A DNA stretch of 16,951 bases from Bacillota bacterium (GTDB lineage: Bacteria; Bacillota; Clostridia; Christensenellales; UMGS416). Made by a program: the position numbers and the translations under genes. Positions 14,005 to 16,951 of this stretch are shown in pieces. The stretch lies in contig JAEYPH010000042.1 of assembly GCA_023410875.1 (NCBI GenBank), positions 1 through 16,951 of the forward strand. Direction: 5' to 3'. How positions within the stretch are numbered: the stretch's first letter is position 1; every line of letters starts with the position of its first letter. The notes under the pieces are model-generated. The model was not told where the DNA came from and did no database searches. It saw only the letters and a program-made list of their open reading frames with translations.

Positions 14005-14320
14005 ACATTTGCTTCGCCTGCGGCTGGTCGCACACTGCGTGTGCTGCTCGCCCATGCATCCCGGGCGCTGTTGCGCCTTGGCGATTCGGACGGCTTGTCC
14101 ATACCATCGTTATCGCCCGCCGCGCGTGTCGCCGGGCGATGCCTTCGCTTATCTACCTCATACCACGCTTATAAGAAACGCTTTCGCCTGCGGGCGGATC
14201 CTTGTTAGCAATTCTCCCTTGCCGCAGGTTTCCTCGGAGGAGTAAATCCGCCTTCGGCAATCGTTTTTAACCATCGAAAAACCGCTCCCTTTATGAACTC
14301 TGCCAAATTCGCGCATCACA
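14005..14320 (-). ncRNA. Candidate structured noncoding RNA, copy B, upstream of the fab operon
   Basis: Read on the - strand, this region is dense in hairpins and homologous to 2998-3140 (+). Stem 1 pairs GGCGGAT (14252-14246) with ATCCGCC (14199-14193) over 46 nt. Stem 2 pairs ATCGCCCG (14140-14133) with CGGGCGAT (14119-14112), starting 52 nt later. Then come ATGGACAAGCC (14102-14092), GGCGC-AACA-GCGCC (14077-14064) and GCACAC-GCA-GTGTGC (14044-14030). A candidate promoter lies at 14327-14355. Its 3' part resembles sequence I associate with widespread conserved noncoding RNAs of Firmicutes; the raiA motif is the first family I would test, but I cannot confirm it. Short open frames across it (for example 14158-14274) are judged spurious. 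Ends are estimates. Confidence 0.6.
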
Positions 14321-14326
14321 CATAGT

Positions 14327-14355
14327 ATTATGAACTACTTTATATAGTTTTTCAA
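14327..14355 (-). promoter_or_regulatory. Candidate promoter for RNA copy B
   Basis: On the - strand, TTGAAA (14350-14355) is followed by a 17-bp spacer and CATAAT (14327-14332), five of six matches in each box. The spacer contains an AACTA/TAGTT inverted repeat. Initiation near 14320 would give an RNA ending before, or reading into, the fab promoter. Confidence 0.55.
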
Positions 14356-14451
14356 CCTTCTTTCTCGAATGCTGCAGCAGTTGCCGCCATCGCCCGGATG
14401 TGATAAGCTTTGCGATGTTTAAATTCAAAGAAACGAATAGGCGGAACACCC

Positions 14452-15780
14452 ATGAAAAAGCCAAAGGCGGCTGCCCACAACCGGCGTGCGAACCCGGTTG
14501 CCCGCCTGTTTGAGCAATACAACCGCGACCAGAAGCTGTTCATTGGGGAAGCGATGCTTCTAAACTCCGCCAATGTCATCACCGGCGGCGCTTTCCTGTC
14601 GGGGTTGCTGCTCCTCTTGGGGGCTTCGGACTTCCTCGTGGGTCTGGTCAGCTCCTCGGCGGCGTGGTCGCTGATGCTGTCGCTGGCCTCTTCGGCGCTG
14701 GTGGAGCGCGTGGCCGATCGCAAGCGCCTGTTGTTCTGGTCGCTGCTGGCCTTCCGCATGCTGACCACACTGCCGGTGCTGCTGCCGCTGGCGCTGGGCC
14801 ACGGCGCGCCAACGGCCCTGTTGGCTTCGGCGCTCATCGTGCTGGGCAACATGATCTTTAGTGTGTTCAACACGGGCTTCCCGGTCTTCATGATGGACAG
14901 CCTGCCCATGGAAGGCCGCGCCAATTATATCTATATGCGCATGTTCTGGCTGCGCATCGCCTATTCCGTCACGTTCTTGGCCATGGGCGTGCTGCTGGAC
15001 GCGCTGAACAAGAGCTATCTGGGCTTTGCCATCGTGTTTTTGACGGCCATGGCCATCGGCATCGCGGACAATTGCGTGCTGGTGCGCATCCAGGGAGCCG
15101 CCCCCTCGCCCCGCGGCGGAGGCAGCCTGCTGCAGTCGCTGCTGCACCCGCTCAAGAACCGGCGCTATGTGCAGTATCTGGCCATCACGTTTCTGTTCTT
15201 CTTCTTTCTGGCCATGTCCTCGTCATTCACAGGGCTGTATCAGCTCAAGTATCTCAAGCTCAGCTATCTGTTCATCACCGTCATCACGATCGCCAACTTC
15301 GCCATCGTCATCGGCACGACCCACCTGTGGGCGCGGCTGCAGCAGCGAATCGGCATGCTGCGGGTGCTGGTGCTGGGCATGGCGCTCATCGCGCTGGAGT
15401 TCGTCGTGTATGGCTTTCTGACGCCGCAGACGCTGGGGCTCATCGTGCTCTCGCCGATACTGGCCGGCGCCGGCGGCGGTGGGTATTGGGCGTGCACCCT
15501 GCCCTACCGCTACAGCCTGATGCCCGACGAAGGCAAGACCGCCTACGAAGGGTGGTTCGGCACGGTGTTCGGCGCCGCCGGCCTGTTGGGGGCCGTGGTG
15601 GGCGGCTATCTGCAAAGGGTGCTGCCGGTTATCGATACGTCATGGATGCGCTTCAGCGTATTCCAGGTCGCTTATCTGATCTCGGCAGCGCTGGCCCTGG
15701 GCACGGTAGCCATCTTCTGGGCCGTATCGCGCCGCAGCGAAGCACTGACCGATTCGCCGAATGAACAGCCCCCGCAATAG
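14452..15780 (+). CDS. MFS transporter
   Basis: This 442-residue integral membrane protein has about twelve hydrophobic segments in two halves, separated by a basic/Pro-rich central loop near residues 215-230. A short cytoplasmic N-terminus rich in Lys/Arg (1-29) precedes the first helix. The loop after the second helix, VERVADRKRLLFW, resembles the MFS loop 2-3 signature (G-x3-D-R-x-G-R-R). Substrate cannot be told. The ATG at 14452 follows AGGCGG; an in-frame TTG at 14410 lacks a site. No strong promoter is seen in 14356-14451. No operon partner is evident: the next gene has its own promoter. Confidence 0.8.
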   Translation: MKKPKAAAHNRRANPVARLFEQYNRDQKLFIGEAMLLNSANVITGGAFLSGLLLLLGASDFLVGLVSSSAAWSLMLSLASSALVERVADRKRLLFWSLLAFRMLTTLPVLLPLALGHGAPTALLASALIVLGNMIFSVFNTGFPVFMMDSLPMEGRANYIYMRMFWLRIAYSVTFLAMGVLLDALNKSYLGFAIVFLTAMAIGIADNCVLVRIQGAAPSPRGGGSLLQSLLHPLKNRRYVQYLAITFLFFFFLAMSSSFTGLYQLKYLKLSYLFITVITIANFAIVIGTTHLWARLQQRIGMLRVLVLGMALIALEFVVYGFLTPQTLGLIVLSPILAGAGGGGYWACTLPYRYSLMPDEGKTAYEGWFGTVFGAAGLLGAVVGGYLQRVLPVIDTSWMRFSVFQVAYLISAALALGTVAIFWAVSRRSEALTDSPNEQPPQ

Positions 15781-15800
15781 TTGTCCAGCCATGGCGAATA

Positions 15801-15829
15801 TTGCATGATTACTTATGCTCCTGTATAAT
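15801..15829 (+). promoter_or_regulatory. Sigma-A promoter of the DUF554 gene
   Basis: TTGCAT (15801-15806), a 17-bp spacer, and a perfect TATAAT (15824-15829). It begins 20 nt after the transporter stop and 95 nt before the DUF554 start codon, so that gene is probably transcribed on its own. Confidence 0.75.
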
Positions 15830-15895
15830 GATGCGCATCACATCGGACGACCTTGGGGTTCCGCAACTCCCTGAAAGCCGCCCATCGGAGCGCAT

Positions 15896-16600
15896 ATGCC
15901 GTTAACGGGAACCATCGTCAACTTCCTTGCCATATTGGCCGGCGGCGGCCTGGGCCTGCTTTTTAACAAGGGCCTGCCCGCCCGGTATATGAACGCCCTG
16001 CTCTTTGCCATCTCGCTGATCGTCTTCGCGCTGGGACTATCCTACGTGCTCAAGAGCGCCGACATCATGGTCGTGCTCTTAAGCGTGATCATGGGCACGC
16101 TGATGGGCACGGCGCTCAAACTGGGCTCTCGCCTGCAATCGTTGGGTGACAACCTGCAAGGCCGCATGAAGCTGGGAGATGGGCGTTTCTCCGACGGCTT
16201 CGTCTCCTGCACGCTGCTCTATTGCGTGGGGGCCATGGCCATCACCGGCTCCATACAGGATGGGCTCAACGGCGACCCGACGATCCTTTTCCTCAAGTCC
16301 GTCATGGACGGCGTCACGGCCATCTTCTTCGCCTCCACGATGGGCGTGGGCGTGCTCTTTTCCGCGGTGCCGGTGCTGCTCTATCAGGGCGCCATCGCGC
16401 TGATGGCGTCGATGCTCAGCGGCGTGCTGGACATGGCCGTGGTGACCGAGATGGCCGCCGCCGGCGGCGCGGCGCTCATGGCGCTTTCCTTGAACATGAT
16501 GGAAGTCAAGAAGTTCAACGTTGCCGACATGCTGCCGGCCATTTTCTTTCCCATTGCGGTGCTGCCGTTGATGAGGTGGATAACAGGTCTATTTGTTTAA
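15896..16600 (+). CDS. DUF554 family membrane protein
   Basis: This 234-residue protein has about seven hydrophobic segments. It opens with GTIVNFLAILAGGGLGLLF (5-23) and includes DGFVSCTLLYCVGAMAITGS and FLKSVMDGVTAIFFASTMGVGV, the repeated polar-in-membrane motifs typical of DUF554 (YdfK/YqgA-like) proteins, as is the length. Function in the family is not established; a transport role is often suggested. The ATG at 15896 is preceded by GGAG (15887-15890). Downstream, repeat copy 3 may serve as a 3' hairpin. Confidence 0.88.
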   Translation: MPLTGTIVNFLAILAGGGLGLLFNKGLPARYMNALLFAISLIVFALGLSYVLKSADIMVVLLSVIMGTLMGTALKLGSRLQSLGDNLQGRMKLGDGRFSDGFVSCTLLYCVGAMAITGSIQDGLNGDPTILFLKSVMDGVTAIFFASTMGVGVLFSAVPVLLYQGAIALMASMLSGVLDMAVVTEMAAAGGAALMALSLNMMEVKKFNVADMLPAIFFPIAVLPLMRWITGLFV

Positions 16601-16613
16601 TCAGGAAGGAATA

Positions 16614-16672
16614 TCGCGCCTCTGGGCGCGACCAAAGGGCTTTCCGGTCGCCCTTTGGAAACCTTCGGCCCA
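16614..16672 (+). repeat. Dispersed two-hairpin palindromic repeat, copy 3
   Basis: TCGCGCC/GGCGCGA (16614-16620 with 16625-16631) is followed by CCAAAGGGC/GCCCTTTGG (16632-16640 with 16650-16658) and AAACCTTCGGCCCA. Apart from the small loop and a few bases, it matches copy 2 through the TATGAATG that follows both. It starts 14 bp after the DUF554 stop. Confidence 0.85.
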
Positions 16673-16737
16673 TTACTATGAATGTACCAATACGCAACTA
16701 ATATGGCATCCCTATCCCGCGCTGCACCATCATGTAG

Positions 16738-16758
16738 GGCAAGGGCTCTGCCCTTGCC
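16738..16758. repeat. Perfect 9-bp hairpin GGCAAGGGC/GCCCTTGCC
   Basis: GGCAAGGGC (16738-16746) and GCCCTTGCC (16750-16758) flank TCT. It is a separate palindrome from the CCAAAGGGC family, lying in the noncoding stretch 16601-16902, where I see no gene. No T-run follows. It is single-copy in this window but looks like a dispersed intergenic element. Confidence 0.7.
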
Positions 16759-16827
16759 GCCCCGCGTACTCTTGCTGCATTGGAACGATGCGGCAATCTT
16801 AACTAAAATCCCCTCGCCCGGTGACGG

Positions 16828-16856
16828 TGTATAGACCGGGGACATAGGTAACACTC
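16828..16856 (+). mobile_element. Possible left terminal end of an insertion sequence
   Basis: This segment begins TGTATAGACCGGGGACATAG and lies about 75 bp before a transposase-like start codon. A TGT-starting terminus at this distance fits IS481/IS3-type elements. The right end is outside the window, so the inverted repeat cannot be verified. Confidence 0.4.
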
Positions 16857-16902
16857 TCCGATTAAAATGAGGCATGCAAACCATTACAAAGGAGATGGTT
16901 GG

Positions 16903-16951
16903 ATGCCGTGGGGAGTGAAAGAGAAAGTGGAACTGAGAAAGGAGCTTGTGA
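16903..16951 (+). CDS. N-terminus of a probable IS481-type transposase, cut by window edge
   Basis: Only 16 codons are visible: MPWGVKEKVELRKELV. The opening MPW followed by a basic/acidic helix with R-x-E-[FL]-V closely resembles the start of IS481-type (rve/DDE integrase) transposases. These continue into a helix-turn-helix of the form 'SALCRRFGISRKTGYKW'. AAAGGAG (16888-16894) gives a strong ribosome binding site. The remainder, including the DDE core, is beyond the window, so the family call is provisional. Confidence 0.5.
   Translation, partial: MPWGVKEKVELRKELV

Noticed and set aside
13854..14102. 82-codon open frame on the - strand ahead of accB
   Set aside because: It runs through several hairpins of RNA copy B and the fab promoter, and has no spaced ribosome binding site.
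14158..14274. 38-codon open frame on the - strand with AAAGGGAG upstream
   Set aside because: It lies inside the conserved stems of RNA copy B, and the homologous copy A does not keep the frame. Conservation follows base pairing rather than codons.
16738..16758. Part of a CRISPR array, given the clustered palindromes near the window end
   Set aside because: The palindromes differ in sequence and spacing, with no regular spacers and no cas genes.
16817..16840. CCCGGT...ACCGGG and GGTGTATAGACC, as a possible second NagR-like operator
   Set aside because: The half-site spacing differs from the site at 190-205 and it lies at the probable insertion-sequence end.

Overview
The window is high-GC DNA from a Firmicutes-type bacterium, most likely a gut member of the Clostridia. 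The evidence is strong AGGAGG-type ribosome binding sites, TTGACA/TATAAT promoters, FabK as enoyl-ACP reductase, split acetyl-CoA carboxylase genes inside a fab cluster, YtxH and DUF554 proteins, and a GntR/HutC-type operator. Species cannot be named from sequence alone.

Layout. (1) 1-2880, + strand: a GH4 6-phospho-glycosidase preceded by a promoter and a palindromic operator, then a BadF/BcrA-type sugar kinase; together they look like a small (amino)sugar catabolic unit. (2) 2881-4380, + strand: a long structured leader or noncoding RNA, a terminator-like hairpin, then a YtxH-domain protein and a small single-TM protein, closed by a bidirectional terminator. (3) 13845-4510, - strand: a complete type II fatty-acid synthesis operon in the order accB-accC-accD-accA-fabH-acpP-fabK-fabD-fabG-fabF-fabZ. 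It is tightly packed with several ATGA overlaps and driven by a near-consensus promoter at 13947-13975. The acc genes make malonyl-CoA, FabD loads it on ACP, FabH starts chains, and FabF/FabG/FabZ/FabK elongate them. No FapR/FabT-type regulator gene is in the window. (4) 14005-14320, - strand: a hairpin-rich noncoding region upstream of the fab operon. (5) 14452-16600, + strand: an MFS transporter and a DUF554 membrane protein. (6) 16601-16951: palindromic repeats and the left end of what looks like an IS481-type insertion sequence, cut by the window edge.

The most unusual observation is that the noncoding regions at 2998-3140 (+) and 14110-14252 (-) are homologous. They share the same stem positions, the same 46-nt and 52-nt spacings, conserved sequence blocks and two compensatory base-pair changes. 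This points to two copies of one large structured RNA, one ahead of ytxH and one ahead of the fatty-acid operon. Separately, a two-hairpin palindromic repeat occurs three times in the window (about 75, 4410 and 16615), and several perfect palindromes sit inside or ahead of the fab operon.
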